Below, in pieces: positions 43,810 through 53,275 of a stretch of 64,000 nt of DNA. Within the stretch, counting starts at the first letter, position 1, and the number at the start of each line of letters is the position of its first letter. The notes below the pieces were generated by a model. It worked only from the letters and a program-made list of their open reading frames with translations, was not told the DNA's origin and ran no database searches. Both the position numbers and the translations under genes were made by a program. This DNA comes from Emergencia timonensis (GTDB lineage: Bacteria > Bacillota > Clostridia > Peptostreptococcales > Anaerovoracaceae): contig NZ_FLKM01000008.1 of assembly GCF_900086585.1 (NCBI RefSeq), forward strand, positions 558,001-622,000, read 5' to 3'.

Positions 43810-45238
43810 ATCCTGCAACCACATAGCATACCAGGGAAATCCCACACCAGATCAAGCCATACGGCATGACTGTCTTGATATGGTCGTGCACGTCACAACC
43901 GACGATACCGCAGGTCATGTAAGTTGTATCGGATATTGGCGATATGTGATCGCCGAAGAAAGCTGCGCCCCAAACGGCAGCAATACAGAGGGGAAGATTC
44001 GCACCTGCGGCGATGGACCATGGAATGGCAATCGGCATCATGGTAGATACATTTCCCATGGCTGAGCCGGTGGCAAAACCGATCAAGCTGGTAATAAAGA
44101 ACAAGATAGCAGGCAGTAAAGACGGCGACATGATACCGGAAAACAAATTTGCCAGATAGGTTCCTGTCCCTAAGGCGGAAATTACATCACCCAGCACGAC
44201 AGCAGCGATGAGAATGATCAAAATCTGCATGGATTCTCCCATGCCGTCAATAAAGATATCGATGACTTCGTTAAACTTGAACTTCTTTGATGCGATATTC
44301 ATGATGATGCATATCAAGGATGACAGAATCATGGCACAGAAAATGCCGCCGATGGCATCCCCCTCCAGCATATTGCCACCGCCGCTGTAGAACATATAGC
44401 CGATGGCAATGACGATAGAGGCAATGGCAGGTACAAATACGAAAGCAGCACTGGTGCTTTTTTCAATCTCTTCCTCAGCTTGTTCTGCCAACTCTACGAT
44501 TTCTTCGGGCAATTCTTCTAAGACCGTGTTTCTGTGGTCAGGATTGTCCAACTGTCCAAATTTCTCCGCTCTCTCTTCTGCCTTTTTTAAGCCGCCAAAA
44601 TCTTTTCCCAGCAAAATGAGGACTAGAGAAGAAAAGACTGCTAAAATACAGTAAAAGTTCAGTGCGGAAACCTGCAGCATGACTTTAGACGGATTGGCGA
44701 TTTCTGCAGCCGTTATCAAGCCAAAGAGGATGCCTCCCCATTGCCCCAAAGGAATCAGACCACAGACTGGCGGCCCTGTAACTTTGATAATAAATGCCTG
44801 CTTTTCATGAGAAACCTTTAATCTGTCGTTGAGTGGCTTCATGACCACGCCGGTCAGAATTACACTGAGGGTGGTATTGGTATACAAAATCAGTCCGATC
44901 AGCCAGGTAAGAAAGCATGAACCTTTCTTTCCTTTGATAATCCTGTGTTTTTCCGTCAGAAATTCCACGAGACCGCGGCCGCCGCCAGACTTCTCGATCA
45001 AGCGGGACATGCCAAAAGCTAAGGCGATACTGATGATGACGATGACCGCCCAGCGGTCTGAAAATGCAGCGATGATGCCGTTCAGTATTTGGTCGAGAAC
45101 CACCATTGGCGCCAAGCCGTAGAGAATCATATAACCGATAATGACTGCGGCGAAAAGTGCGACAATTGCATTTTTTGCTACAAACGCCAGTAAAATTGCC
45201 ACGACTGGCGGTAAAACTGCTAATATTCCGTAATCCAT
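43799..45238 (-). CDS. NhaC family Na+/H+ antiporter
   Basis: A 479-residue membrane protein with about 12 helices. NTTLSVILTGVVMKPLND, PVCGLIPLGQWGG and the late GDHISPISDTTYM are typical of the NhaC/YqkI group. Members exchange Na+ for protons; some exchange organic acids or amino acids (malate/lactate, tyrosine). It follows the racemase gene by 21 bases in the same direction, so amino-acid exchange is possible. A second NhaC, with a different genetic context, is at 62377. Confidence 0.88.
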   Translation of the reverse strand: MDYGILAVLPPVVAILLAFVAKNAIVALFAAVIIGYMILYGLAPMVVLDQILNGIIAAFSDRWAVIVIISIALAFGMSRLIEKSGGGRGLVEFLTEKHRIIKGKKGSCFLTWLIGLILYTNTTLSVILTGVVMKPLNDRLKVSHEKQAFIIKVTGPPVCGLIPLGQWGGILFGLITAAEIANPSKVMLQVSALNFYCILAVFSSLVLILLGKDFGGLKKAEERAEKFGQLDNPDHRNTVLEELPEEIVELAEQAEEEIEKSTSAAFVFVPAIASIVIAIGYMFYSGGGNMLEGDAIGGIFCAMILSSLICIIMNIASKKFKFNEVIDIFIDGMGESMQILIILIAAVVLGDVISALGTGTYLANLFSGIMSPSLLPAILFFITSLIGFATGSAMGNVSTMMPIAIPWSIAAGANLPLCIAAVWGAAFFGDHISPISDTTYMTCGIVGCDVHDHIKTVMPYGLIWCGISLVCYVVAGFIL

Positions 45239-45259
45239 AATCCCTCTCCTTTCAATAAG

Positions 45260-45982
45260 TCAGTATGTTCTTGGCACCAGTGCGCGATACATCAGATCTG
45301 CCATGGCGATGAAGTCAAAGACAGGCAGGCCCGTTTCTTCAGAAATCGCCGCCGCAAATGGCGGGATATCACTGCACTCCAGTAAAAAAGCGCCTATGGC
45401 AGGGTCTTTGTCTATCATATCTTTTGCAATCTGTACCACCTGCTGCTGAAAGCGGACTGTATCCATTTCCATCTTCCTCTGAAAGCGGATGCAATCCATG
45501 AATTCTGAACAAGTGTCCAGTTCCCCTATCACAAAAGGCATGTTTTCGTCGATACCGCTGGCGTCTAAAAAATGTGGTTCTTTGAGACGGCGGCCGGCAG
45601 CGGTGATAATTCCCAGCTTTTTCTGCCTCCCGATGATTTTGGAAAGCATGGGCGCCATCAGCAGGGGAGAGATGCATATGGGAATGTCCAACTCCTCGGC
45701 TGCCCGCTCCTGCCAGACCACGAATAATCCGCAGCCGGTGGTAATTGCTCGAACGCCCTCGTCCTGCAGCTCCTTTGCCGCGCCAATAAAGGTCTGATAC
45801 TTTTCTTCGTTTAAGTCCTGCCACCAGCCGGTGGGAAGATCGACGACTTTGTAGCGGACTGGAAAGTCAAAAGAGGCTGCATGTGCCATGTTGCCGGGCA
45901 TCAGCGGGTAGCGGGCGTTTAAAAGGAGAATGCCAATTGGCACGCCGCCAAAGGCGGTACCTCCTGAAATCATATTTGTCAA
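45260..45982 (-). CDS. Asp/Glu/hydantoin racemase family protein
   Basis: A 240-residue cofactor-independent racemase family member. The two catalytic cysteines would be in TTGCG (about residue 85) and LLECSD (about 205). It uses TTG with GGAGGT 6 bases upstream. Many relatives racemise aspartate, glutamate or hydantoins, or break down maleate; the exact substrate is unclear. The pairing with an NhaC antiporter suggests work on a transported amino acid or acid. Confidence 0.75.
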   Translation of the reverse strand: MTNMISGGTAFGGVPIGILLLNARYPLMPGNMAHAASFDFPVRYKVVDLPTGWWQDLNEEKYQTFIGAAKELQDEGVRAITTGCGLFVVWQERAAEELDIPICISPLLMAPMLSKIIGRQKKLGIITAAGRRLKEPHFLDASGIDENMPFVIGELDTCSEFMDCIRFQRKMEMDTVRFQQQVVQIAKDMIDKDPAIGAFLLECSDIPPFAAAISEETGLPVFDFIAMADLMYRALVPRTY

Positions 45983-46268
45983 ATTATTACCTCCTGTATA
46001 GATATTTTTGGCGATGCGTCTAACCTATATTTATACCAGCATGTAATGAAAAGAATATATAGTACGTTGGTGTATTGACTTCGTAGTCTCATTTTAACAT
46101 AAAACGGGTAAATTGATAATAATTTTTTGAATATTCTGCTAAAAAATCTGCGATTATGTCATCCCTATCAGCCTCCTAAAAAACTAAATAATACTTTCGC
46201 CTGATTGCTTTTGCCCGAAAATCAGTGTAGAATGGACACAAGTTTAAAGAAAGAGGGGGGCAAGGTGA

Positions 46269-47930
46269 TTGCAAGAATATGAAACAACTTATGTCATCGG
46301 GCATAAGAATCCGGATACAGATTCCATCTGTTCGGCAATTTGTTATGCCAATCTGAAGCATAAGATAGATGGGAAAAAGTACGAGCCTGCCAGGGCAGGA
46401 CATATCAACGAAGAGACGAAGTTTGTATTGGACTATTTTGACGTACCAGCGCCGCGACTGATAGAAAACATTACGACCCAGGTGAAGGATATCGAGATTC
46501 GCAAGACCAAAGGCGTCTGCAAAAATCTGTCGATCAAGCTGGCATGGAACATGATGCAGGAACACGATATCTACACCATTCCGGTGGTGTCAGAAGGTGC
46601 TGTGCTGGAGGGACTGATTACGGTAGGCGATATCGCCAAGTCCTATATGAACGTTTACGACAGTAGCATCCTTTCCAATGCGAACACGCAATATTCCAAT
46701 ATTATTGACACGCTGAAAGGGAGCACGGTGGTCGGTGATGGGGCAAAGTATTTTAATCAGGGGAAGGTTTTAATTGCAGCGGCAAATCCTGATATGATGG
46801 AGAGTTTCATAGAGAAAGGAGACTTGGTGATTTTGGGAAATCGCTATGAGTCTCAGCTCTGTGCCATAGAAATGGAAGCGGCCTGCATCATCGTATGCGA
46901 GGGCGCGCCAGTTTCCCTGACGATCAGGAAGCTGGCACAGGCAAGGGGCTGCACCATTATATCGACGCCTTACGATGCCTTTACTGTCGCTCGTCTCATC
47001 AATCAAAGCATTCCGGTGGAATTTTTCATGCGCACAGACCACTTGATCGCTTTCGAAGATACGGATTACATCGATGAGGTCAAAGATGTCATGGCAAGTA
47101 AGCGGCATCGGGATTTTCCGATCATCGATGAAGATGGAAAGTATATGGGCATGATTTCCCGGCGGAATCTGCTGGGCGCGAAGGGAAAACCAGTCATTCT
47201 GGTAGACCACAACGAGAAGAACCAGACAGTGGAAGGCATTGAACATGCGGAAATCAAAGAAATCATCGATCATCACCGCATCGGCGCAGTGGAGACGATT
47301 TCGCCGGTCTTTTTCCGCAATCAGCCCCTGGGCTGTACTTCCACCATCATTTATCAAATGTACAATGAAGCAAATATAGAAATCGATCAGTTGACAGCAG
47401 GACTGCTGTGCAGTGCGATTATATCAGACACTTTGCTGTTCCGCTCACCGACCTGTACTGAGATTGACAAAGCCGCAGCGCTGAATTTAGCGTCTATCGC
47501 GGAAATTGACCCGGAGGAGTTCGCAGAAGAGATGTTTGCTGCGGGCAGCAATCTGAAAGGTAAATCCATAGAAGAAATTTTTTATCAGGACTTTAAGCGG
47601 TTTACGGCAGGAGAAACTTCCTTTGGCGTTGGCCAGCTGATCGCTACAAACCGCAGCGAACTGGAAGCACTGCAGGAAGATATGGTGCCTTTTATGGAAA
47701 AAGCCCGGGAACGTCATCAAATGGATATGATGTTTTTTATGCTGACGAATATTTTGACGGAGACGACAGGCCTGATCTGTGCAGGCAGCGGGGCAAGACA
47801 GCTCATTTTGGATGTCTTTGGCGAAGAATATGATGAGGCCTACGAGAGCGAACACATCATCAGACTGCCGGGGATGGTTTCTAGAAAGAAGCAGTTGGTT
47901 CCGAAAATCATCATGGCCTTGGGCGAGTAA
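46269..47930 (+). CDS. ppaC: CBS/DRTGG-containing manganese inorganic pyrophosphatase
   Basis: A 553-residue family II (DHH) pyrophosphatase. GHKNPDTDSICSA at the N-terminus and DHHRIG near residue 330 are the Mn-binding DHH motifs; the C-terminal DHHA2 part ends KKQLVPKI. Between the two halves (about 70-305) lie a CBS pair and a DRTGG domain, as in clostridial CBS-PPases, where adenine nucleotides regulate activity. It cleaves PPi to phosphate. The start is TTG with GGGGGG upstream. A terminator overlaps its stop codon. Confidence 0.93.
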   Translation: MQEYETTYVIGHKNPDTDSICSAICYANLKHKIDGKKYEPARAGHINEETKFVLDYFDVPAPRLIENITTQVKDIEIRKTKGVCKNLSIKLAWNMMQEHDIYTIPVVSEGAVLEGLITVGDIAKSYMNVYDSSILSNANTQYSNIIDTLKGSTVVGDGAKYFNQGKVLIAAANPDMMESFIEKGDLVILGNRYESQLCAIEMEAACIIVCEGAPVSLTIRKLAQARGCTIISTPYDAFTVARLINQSIPVEFFMRTDHLIAFEDTDYIDEVKDVMASKRHRDFPIIDEDGKYMGMISRRNLLGAKGKPVILVDHNEKNQTVEGIEHAEIKEIIDHHRIGAVETISPVFFRNQPLGCTSTIIYQMYNEANIEIDQLTAGLLCSAIISDTLLFRSPTCTEIDKAAALNLASIAEIDPEEFAEEMFAAGSNLKGKSIEEIFYQDFKRFTAGETSFGVGQLIATNRSELEALQEDMVPFMEKARERHQMDMMFFMLTNILTETTGLICAGSGARQLILDVFGEEYDEAYESEHIIRLPGMVSRKKQLVPKIIMALGE

Positions 47931-47944
47931 CCTCGCCCTTTTTT
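47921..47944 (+). terminator. terminator overlapping the pyrophosphatase stop codon
   Basis: GGGCGAG (47921-47927), loop TAAC, CTCGCCC (47932-47938) and six T. The left arm is coding sequence and the loop contains the stop codon. Confidence 0.85.
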
Positions 47945-47965
47945 GATTCCGTCATTTCCACGTTT

Positions 47966-48826
47966 TTATTTCCAACAAGCGATATTCTTTTTCACAAACT
48001 GCTGGAATGTCTGTGGTTTCTTTCCCATGACTTGCTCGAAGTCAGCAGTGACATTTTTTGCGGCCCCAAAACGCGTCATCATATAGAGCATACTCATGAC
48101 TGTGCAGTATTTTTTGTCCATGCCTCTGACATGGGTCCAGTATTTTTTTGTAAAGGCCGGTGCAGGATTCGTATAAATAATTTCTATGCCTAATTCCTCA
48201 GACAGAATTTTTGCAACTCGCCAATAATCGATCGCATCGGGGCCTGTTATAGAATAGGCTCTATTTTGGTGCAATTCTGGTTCGCTCAAAACTTTCGCAG
48301 TGATTTCGCCGATATCCTCCGTGTCAATAAAGCTAGTCAAGGCATTCTTTACTGGTACCACAACTCTGTTAAAGTGTTTGATTTCAAAGGCGTGAACGCC
48401 GCTGATGTTTTGCATGAAAAAACTGGGGCGTATGTGGCAATATGGCAGCCCTGCCTGTTCAATGTATTTCTCGATTCTATGGTGGGGCGGAACCGGATTT
48501 TTTTCTACGCCAAGGAGAGATAAGAAGCTGACAAGCCGGATGCTTCCGTGCTCTTTCAGCGCTTCCACAAAGGGTTTCAAGTTTTCGGGTTTGCCCAAAT
48601 GTGGGGGTCGTATGATAAATACTCTGTCTGCATTTTCCAGAGCAGGCTTGAACGTAGCCGGGTCGGTGAAATCGAGATAAACGATCTTTGCAGTGTTGCC
48701 AAACATCTCTGTCAACGTCTCTGTATGGGTGCCGGCCACAGTAATCCCCTGTCCATTTTTCAGAGCATAGGCAGCAACGTATTTTCCGACATTGCCCGAT
48801 GCTCCCGTAATTAAAATTCTACTCAT
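47966..48826 (-). CDS. NmrA-like NAD(P)-binding oxidoreductase
   Basis: A 286-residue atypical short-chain dehydrogenase with the NAD(P)-binding GASGNVGKY at the N-terminus. It resembles NmrA/QOR2-type proteins (NAD(P)H sensing or quinone reduction) such as YtfG-like; no Tyr-x3-Lys is obvious. The start at ATG 48826 has GGAGGAAAAAGG. It overlaps the MarR gene by 8 bases, so the two form a regulator-target pair, as is common for redox-responsive NmrA genes. Confidence 0.8.
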   Translation of the reverse strand: MSRILITGASGNVGKYVAAYALKNGQGITVAGTHTETLTEMFGNTAKIVYLDFTDPATFKPALENADRVFIIRPPHLGKPENLKPFVEALKEHGSIRLVSFLSLLGVEKNPVPPHHRIEKYIEQAGLPYCHIRPSFFMQNISGVHAFEIKHFNRVVVPVKNALTSFIDTEDIGEITAKVLSEPELHQNRAYSITGPDAIDYWRVAKILSEELGIEIIYTNPAPAFTKKYWTHVRGMDKKYCTVMSMLYMMTRFGAAKNVTADFEQVMGKKPQTFQQFVKKNIACWK

Positions 48827-49247
48827 CACCTTTTTCCTCCAATAAAATCTCATTTGCAGCCGTAAGCAGGCGGATGAATGTATCAAATTTCTCTTTTCCT
48901 AACCTTGTCTCCAGGAAAGACATGGTCTTAAAATAGTCATGATAGGTCTCCTCTACTAAACGAACCGCCTTTGCAGTGGGAATCAGTTCATAGCTGCGCC
49001 TGTCTGTTTTCAATTGTCTTTTCTCGATGTATCCCTTGGATGACAGGGATGTAGCCATGTTCGTTGCCATGGCTTTTGTAACATGAAAGAATTGGGCTGC
49101 TGCATGGGGTGTTTTTACTTCGTCTGTTTTCACAAGATAAATCAGCATCCCCATTTCACTGGAACGGATTGGCAGATCTCGTCTTGTATTGAGGTTGAGT
49201 CTGCAAAAGAGAGAGACCTGCTTTGATGACTCGATCATTTTATCCAT
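48819..49247 (-). CDS. MarR family transcriptional regulator
   Basis: A 142-residue winged-helix regulator. Helix-turn-helix at about residues 45-90: TPHAAAQFFHVTKAMATNMATSL, with GYIEKRQLKTDRRSYEL as the wing (conserved DxRxxxL). It precedes and overlaps the NmrA-like gene. Palindromes just upstream at 49276-49312 are probably its operator and suggest autorepression. The inducer is not visible; only Cys15 in the N-terminal CRLNL segment could act as a redox sensor. Confidence 0.87.
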   Translation of the reverse strand: MDKMIESSKQVSLFCRLNLNTRRDLPIRSSEMGMLIYLVKTDEVKTPHAAAQFFHVTKAMATNMATSLSSKGYIEKRQLKTDRRSYELIPTAKAVRLVEETYHDYFKTMSFLETRLGKEKFDTFIRLLTAANEILLEEKGDE

Positions 49248-49275
49248 AATACGACTCCTATTCTTATTAGTAAAT

Positions 49276-49312
49276 TTGATGTACTATTTGTATGATAGTA
49301 CACTTGATGTAC
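49276..49312 (-). promoter_or_regulatory. MarR operator: inverted and direct repeats
   Basis: GTACTAT (49281-49287) and ATAGTAC (49295-49301) form a perfect 7-bp inverted repeat with a 7-bp spacer. TTGATGTAC occurs as a direct repeat at 49276 and 49304. It lies 30 bases before the MarR start codon. Confidence 0.7.
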
Positions 49313-49353
49313 TTTGTCAATGATACAGATAAATTTTCTAAATCGTGTTTCAT

Positions 49354-49397
49354 TTAAGGATTTTTTAATAATTTACTTGTTATACTGATGCTATAAT
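49354..49397 (+). promoter_or_regulatory. possible promoter and OmpR-type site of the ABC operon
   Basis: TATAAT at 49392-49397 is a perfect -10 box; no good -35 box precedes it. TTAAGG at 49354 and TTAATA at 49365 are 11 bp apart, 38 and 27 bases before the -10 box. Binding by the operon's own regulator at 52595 is possible. Confidence 0.45.
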
Positions 49398-49422
49398 CGT
49401 AGAGGAAGAAAGGATTTTCATT

Positions 49423-51804
49423 ATGTTAGGCAGAATATTAAAGAAGGATCTTAAGAAACGAAAGGGTGTTAACCTGATTCTTTTCTTATTTATCGCCATT
49501 GCTACGGTGTTCTTAGCCAGCAGTGTCAACAATATCCTGGTGGTAACGCCGGCAGTGGACTATTATATGGATTACGCCAACGTACCCGATGTCTATTTTA
49601 ACATCGTCGGTACGGAGGAGGAAGAGGAGGTCGACCGCTGGCTTGCAAGCAGCAAAGCGGACATCGAAACCTATGGAAAAAGCACCATGATGACCATGGG
49701 GGATAAGGACGTGTCCTGCGTGACTGATGGAAAGAGCAAGTCATTCCAGACGGGCGGCTCTGACATCTATCTGGGGTCAGGTACAGAAAAATACTGCAAG
49801 GTCTTCGATCAGGATGGTAAGTCTTTCACCCTGGAAGAGGGGCAGATTGCGCTGAGCAAAGCGGCACTAGACAGAAACAAGTTGGAAATCGGAGACACTT
49901 TGATTCTCCGGTCAGGGGATATAGAAAAGAAATGCACCATCAAAGAGACGATCAAGGATGCGGCCTTTGGCAACGATATGGTGGGAATGATCCGGCTGGT
50001 CGTCAGCCAGGAGGATTTTGACCAATTATCCGGCAGCGATGAGGCGACATCCTTTATCCGTTATGATGTGGAGACCGACGATGCCGAAGGGTTCGCAGAG
50101 CGGCTCAATCAGCACAGCTTTGCCACCATGACCAATGCAGTGACGAGGGATACCTACAAAATGATTTACTCTTTTGACATGCTGATGGCAGCGTTATTGA
50201 TCCTCATAGGGATCTGCCTGATACTGATTGCGCTGCTGGTGCTGCGTTTTACCCTGGTATTTACCTTGGAAGAAGATTATCGGGAAATCGGCATCATGAA
50301 GGCTACGGGTTTCAGAGATTTTCAGATTAAAAAAATCTATCTGGCGAAGTATCTGGCCTTGGTCACCAGTGGCTCTCTGATTGGACTTCTGGTTAGTATT
50401 CCGGTCAGTAAAGCCATGATCAAGTCTGTCAGCATCAATTTGATTATGGAGGACAGTAAAGCAAATCTATGGGTCAATTTGATCTGCACCGCTCTGGTGA
50501 TTATGCTCGTCATGGCTTTCTGCTATCTCTGCACCAGGAAGCTGAACAAAGTCTCCGCCATTACCGCCATCAGGGGCGGGCAGACTGGAGAGCGGTATGG
50601 GCGCCGAGCAGGGCTCAGGCTGCATCATCACGGCAGGATGAGCGTACCGGTTTTTCTAGGGTTCAATGACATGGTCAGTCATGTGAAACGCTATCTGGTA
50701 TTGATGATTACCTTCTGCATCAGCTTTATTTTGATCACCATCCCTCTGAATACCCTCAACACCATGCAGAGCGAAGAGATGGCGCTAAAATTTGCGTTGA
50801 ATCCCGAAGCTGCCGCTTATGTGCGCAAAATTGAGGCCAAGGGAGAGCAGAGATATGAAAAAGAAGGCGACGTACAGCGCGGCATGACCCGTGTGGAAAA
50901 GGAACTGAAGGAAAAAGGATATGACGCGGAACTTTCCGCGGTGGTATTTTACTTCCTGAAATTTGGTTCTCAGGGGAAGAAGTCGGATACCAATTTGATG
51001 ACGCTGCAGGTAGTCGGTCCAAAAGATGATTTCCTGACCTATGACGAGGGCAGCGCGCCAAAGCTCTCTAACGAAATTGCCGTTTCTAAGAAAATGTCGG
51101 AGAAGAAAGACTGGCACGTCGGTGATACCATTGAAACCAACCTGCACGACGGAAAGCACAGCTTTATCATCACAGGGCTCTATACCGACTATATGCAGGT
51201 GGGAGAGAGCGCCAGAATGAATCCCTCCTTTGACCTGAGCAAAGAGATGCTGGCGGATTACTGGAACATCGCCGTCCACACTGAGACGGATCTCAGCCAG
51301 AAGGAACTGGCGGCAGAGCTTGCAAAGGAACTGCCCGCCTATGAATGGAACAGCGCCCAGGATGTCGTCGACCGCAACGTGGGTGGGATACAGAAGATGC
51401 TGGAATCCATGAAGATTCCGATGACGGCTTTGCTCTGCGCTATTATCATGCTGATTACCCTGCTGATGGAAAAACTCTTTATTGTCAGAGAGAAAGGGGA
51501 AATCGCCATGCTGAAAAGCGTGGGGTTCAGCGACCGCAGCATTCAGTTCTGGCAGGTGGTCCGTATGGTCAGTGTGACCGTCTGCTCTATGATTGCCGCA
51601 ATCCCGCTGTCCCTTCTCAGCAACCAATTTGTGCTGAAACCGATCTTTGCCATTATGGGCGCTGAGGTGAAAATCCAGGTAGTGCCATGGCAGGTATACG
51701 GGGTGTACCCATTGATTCTTCTTCTGGGCATCATTGCAGCAACAGTCATCGCATCCAGAAGCGTGAAACGAATTAACATACAGGAATTAAACAATCTGGA
51801 ATAA
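49423..51804 (+). CDS. ABC transporter permease with two FtsX domains
   Basis: A 793-residue permease. An N-terminal helix (20-40), an extracytoplasmic domain (about 45-245) and three helices (about 255-380) form the first FtsX unit; a further helix near 430, a second outside domain (about 450-660) and three helices (about 665-785) form the second. Coupling segments such as IGIMKATGF and IAMLKSVGF follow each unit's first helix. Such permeases act in lipid, peptide or antibiotic-resistance transport. With the ATPase, response regulator and kinase that follow it forms a four-gene operon like the Bce/Vra systems, though the topology is that of a twin FtsX permease, not BceB. Confidence 0.87.
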   Translation: MLGRILKKDLKKRKGVNLILFLFIAIATVFLASSVNNILVVTPAVDYYMDYANVPDVYFNIVGTEEEEEVDRWLASSKADIETYGKSTMMTMGDKDVSCVTDGKSKSFQTGGSDIYLGSGTEKYCKVFDQDGKSFTLEEGQIALSKAALDRNKLEIGDTLILRSGDIEKKCTIKETIKDAAFGNDMVGMIRLVVSQEDFDQLSGSDEATSFIRYDVETDDAEGFAERLNQHSFATMTNAVTRDTYKMIYSFDMLMAALLILIGICLILIALLVLRFTLVFTLEEDYREIGIMKATGFRDFQIKKIYLAKYLALVTSGSLIGLLVSIPVSKAMIKSVSINLIMEDSKANLWVNLICTALVIMLVMAFCYLCTRKLNKVSAITAIRGGQTGERYGRRAGLRLHHHGRMSVPVFLGFNDMVSHVKRYLVLMITFCISFILITIPLNTLNTMQSEEMALKFALNPEAAAYVRKIEAKGEQRYEKEGDVQRGMTRVEKELKEKGYDAELSAVVFYFLKFGSQGKKSDTNLMTLQVVGPKDDFLTYDEGSAPKLSNEIAVSKKMSEKKDWHVGDTIETNLHDGKHSFIITGLYTDYMQVGESARMNPSFDLSKEMLADYWNIAVHTETDLSQKELAAELAKELPAYEWNSAQDVVDRNVGGIQKMLESMKIPMTALLCAIIMLITLLMEKLFIVREKGEIAMLKSVGFSDRSIQFWQVVRMVSVTVCSMIAAIPLSLLSNQFVLKPIFAIMGAEVKIQVVPWQVYGVYPLILLLGIIAATVIASRSVKRINIQELNNLE

Positions 51805-51819
51805 CGGAAAGGAAATGTT

Positions 51820-52590
51820 ATGGAATCTTTAAAGGTATCGAATTTATGCAAGACCTATATTGTAAATAAACGGCAGAATAACGTACTGCGCAATGTGAAT
51901 CTGGAAATCAGGGCTGGAGAGATGGCCGCCATCATGGGGCCTTCCGGTTCGGGAAAGACGACGCTTCTCTACACTGTCAGCGGCATGGACGATGCGACGG
52001 CGGGAAAGGTGGATTTTTACGGAAGAGATTTGACGTCATTAAAAGGAGACGATATGAGCAGACTTCGTCTGACGGAAATGGGATTTGTCTTTCAGCAGAT
52101 GTATATGCTGAAAAATCTGTCCATCTATGATAATATAGTCATACCGGCATATCAGTCGCCGGAGGGGAAGAGCAGAGAAGGCAGGGCCGCTGTCAATGAG
52201 CGGGCGAAGCTTTTGATGCAGAAGCTTTCGATCAGCGAGGTGGCGGACAATGATATCAACGAGGTATCGGGCGGCCAACTACAGCGAGCGTGTATCTGCC
52301 GCAGCATGATCAACAATCCGAAGATTATCTTTGCTGACGAACCAACCGGCGCGCTGAACAAACAGAATTCAGCAGAAGTCATGGAAGAGCTGAACCACAT
52401 CAACGAAGAAGGCACCAGCATCCTTCTCGTCACCCACGATATGAAGGTGGCGTCAAAATGCGAACGGGTCCTCTACATCGAGGACGGCGATATCAGGGAT
52501 GAATTTGTCCTGGGAAAATGGAACAAGGCAGAAGGGGATGCGGCCAGAGAGCGCAGGCTCAACGAATGGCTGATTAAATTAGGATGGTAA
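51820..52590 (+). CDS. ABC transporter ATP-binding protein (MacB/BceA type)
   Basis: A 256-residue ATPase with Walker A GPSGSGKTT, Q-loop FQQMYML, ABC signature SGGQLQRA, Walker B KIIFADEPTGAL and H-loop THDM. The sequence is that of the LolD/MacB/BceA group that drives FtsX permeases. It is 15 bases after the permease gene and has AAAGGAAA before the ATG. A C-terminal extension (from about residue 225) is slightly longer than usual. Confidence 0.93.
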   Translation: MESLKVSNLCKTYIVNKRQNNVLRNVNLEIRAGEMAAIMGPSGSGKTTLLYTVSGMDDATAGKVDFYGRDLTSLKGDDMSRLRLTEMGFVFQQMYMLKNLSIYDNIVIPAYQSPEGKSREGRAAVNERAKLLMQKLSISEVADNDINEVSGGQLQRACICRSMINNPKIIFADEPTGALNKQNSAEVMEELNHINEEGTSILLVTHDMKVASKCERVLYIEDGDIRDEFVLGKWNKAEGDAARERRLNEWLIKLGW

Positions 52591-52594
52591 AAGA

Positions 52595-53275
52595 ATGAAA
52601 GATGTTTTACTGGTGGAAGATCACGTGGAACTGGCGGAGCTAATGACAGCTTTTCTGCAAAAGGAAGGCTGCAGCGTGCACCACGTTACATCAGGGGAAG
52701 AAGCGATAGACTATTTGCAGGGGCAGCAGGTGAAAGTGCTGCTCTTGGATATCATGCTGCCGGGGATGGATGGCTTTGCCGTCTGCCGCGCCGTGAGAGA
52801 AAGAGGAAATGTGCCGATTTTGATCCTCAGCGCCAGAGGGGAGAAGGCGGATAAGCTGACAGGCTTTGGCCTGGGAGCGGACGATTATATGGAGAAGCCT
52901 ATCGACCCGGAGGTTCTCGCCGTCAAAGTCAAAGCGCTGATCCAGCGGACTTATGACAAAGAGGCTGCAGACTGCCTGCTCCTTTCAGGCGGCATCACCA
53001 TTGACAAGAATGCCCGGAAAGTTTTTCTGGACCGAGAGCCCGTGGAACTCAACGTGAAGGAGTATGAGCTGCTCCTTCTGCTGGCGGAGAATGCAGGCAG
53101 GACGCTGCACAAGGATTTCCTCTTCAATCAAATTTGGGGTGCAGACAGCTTCAGCGAGAATCAGACGCTGACCGTTCATATCAAAATGCTCCGCACAAAG
53201 ATCGAGGAAGATCCGAAGAAGCCGCAGCGGATTTTGACTGTATGGGGAGTGGGTTATCGTTATGAGAAAATATAA
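52595..53275 (+). CDS. OmpR-family response regulator of the FtsX transporter
   Basis: A 226-residue regulator with a receiver domain (Glu8, Asp9, phospho-acceptor Asp52 in LLDIMLP, LSARGEKADK) and a winged-helix DNA-binding domain (about 130-225; VWGVGYRYEK at the end). It begins 4 bases after the ATPase stop and overlaps the kinase gene by 14 bases. It probably regulates its own operon in response to the transporter's substrate. Confidence 0.92.
   Translation: MKDVLLVEDHVELAELMTAFLQKEGCSVHHVTSGEEAIDYLQGQQVKVLLLDIMLPGMDGFAVCRAVRERGNVPILILSARGEKADKLTGFGLGADDYMEKPIDPEVLAVKVKALIQRTYDKEAADCLLLSGGITIDKNARKVFLDREPVELNVKEYELLLLLAENAGRTLHKDFLFNQIWGADSFSENQTLTVHIKMLRTKIEEDPKKPQRILTVWGVGYRYEKI

Noticed and set aside
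50785..51627. 280-codon open frame on the minus strand
   Set aside because: Antisense shadow of the FtsX permease gene; composition rich in His, Arg and Gln as expected of a shadow.
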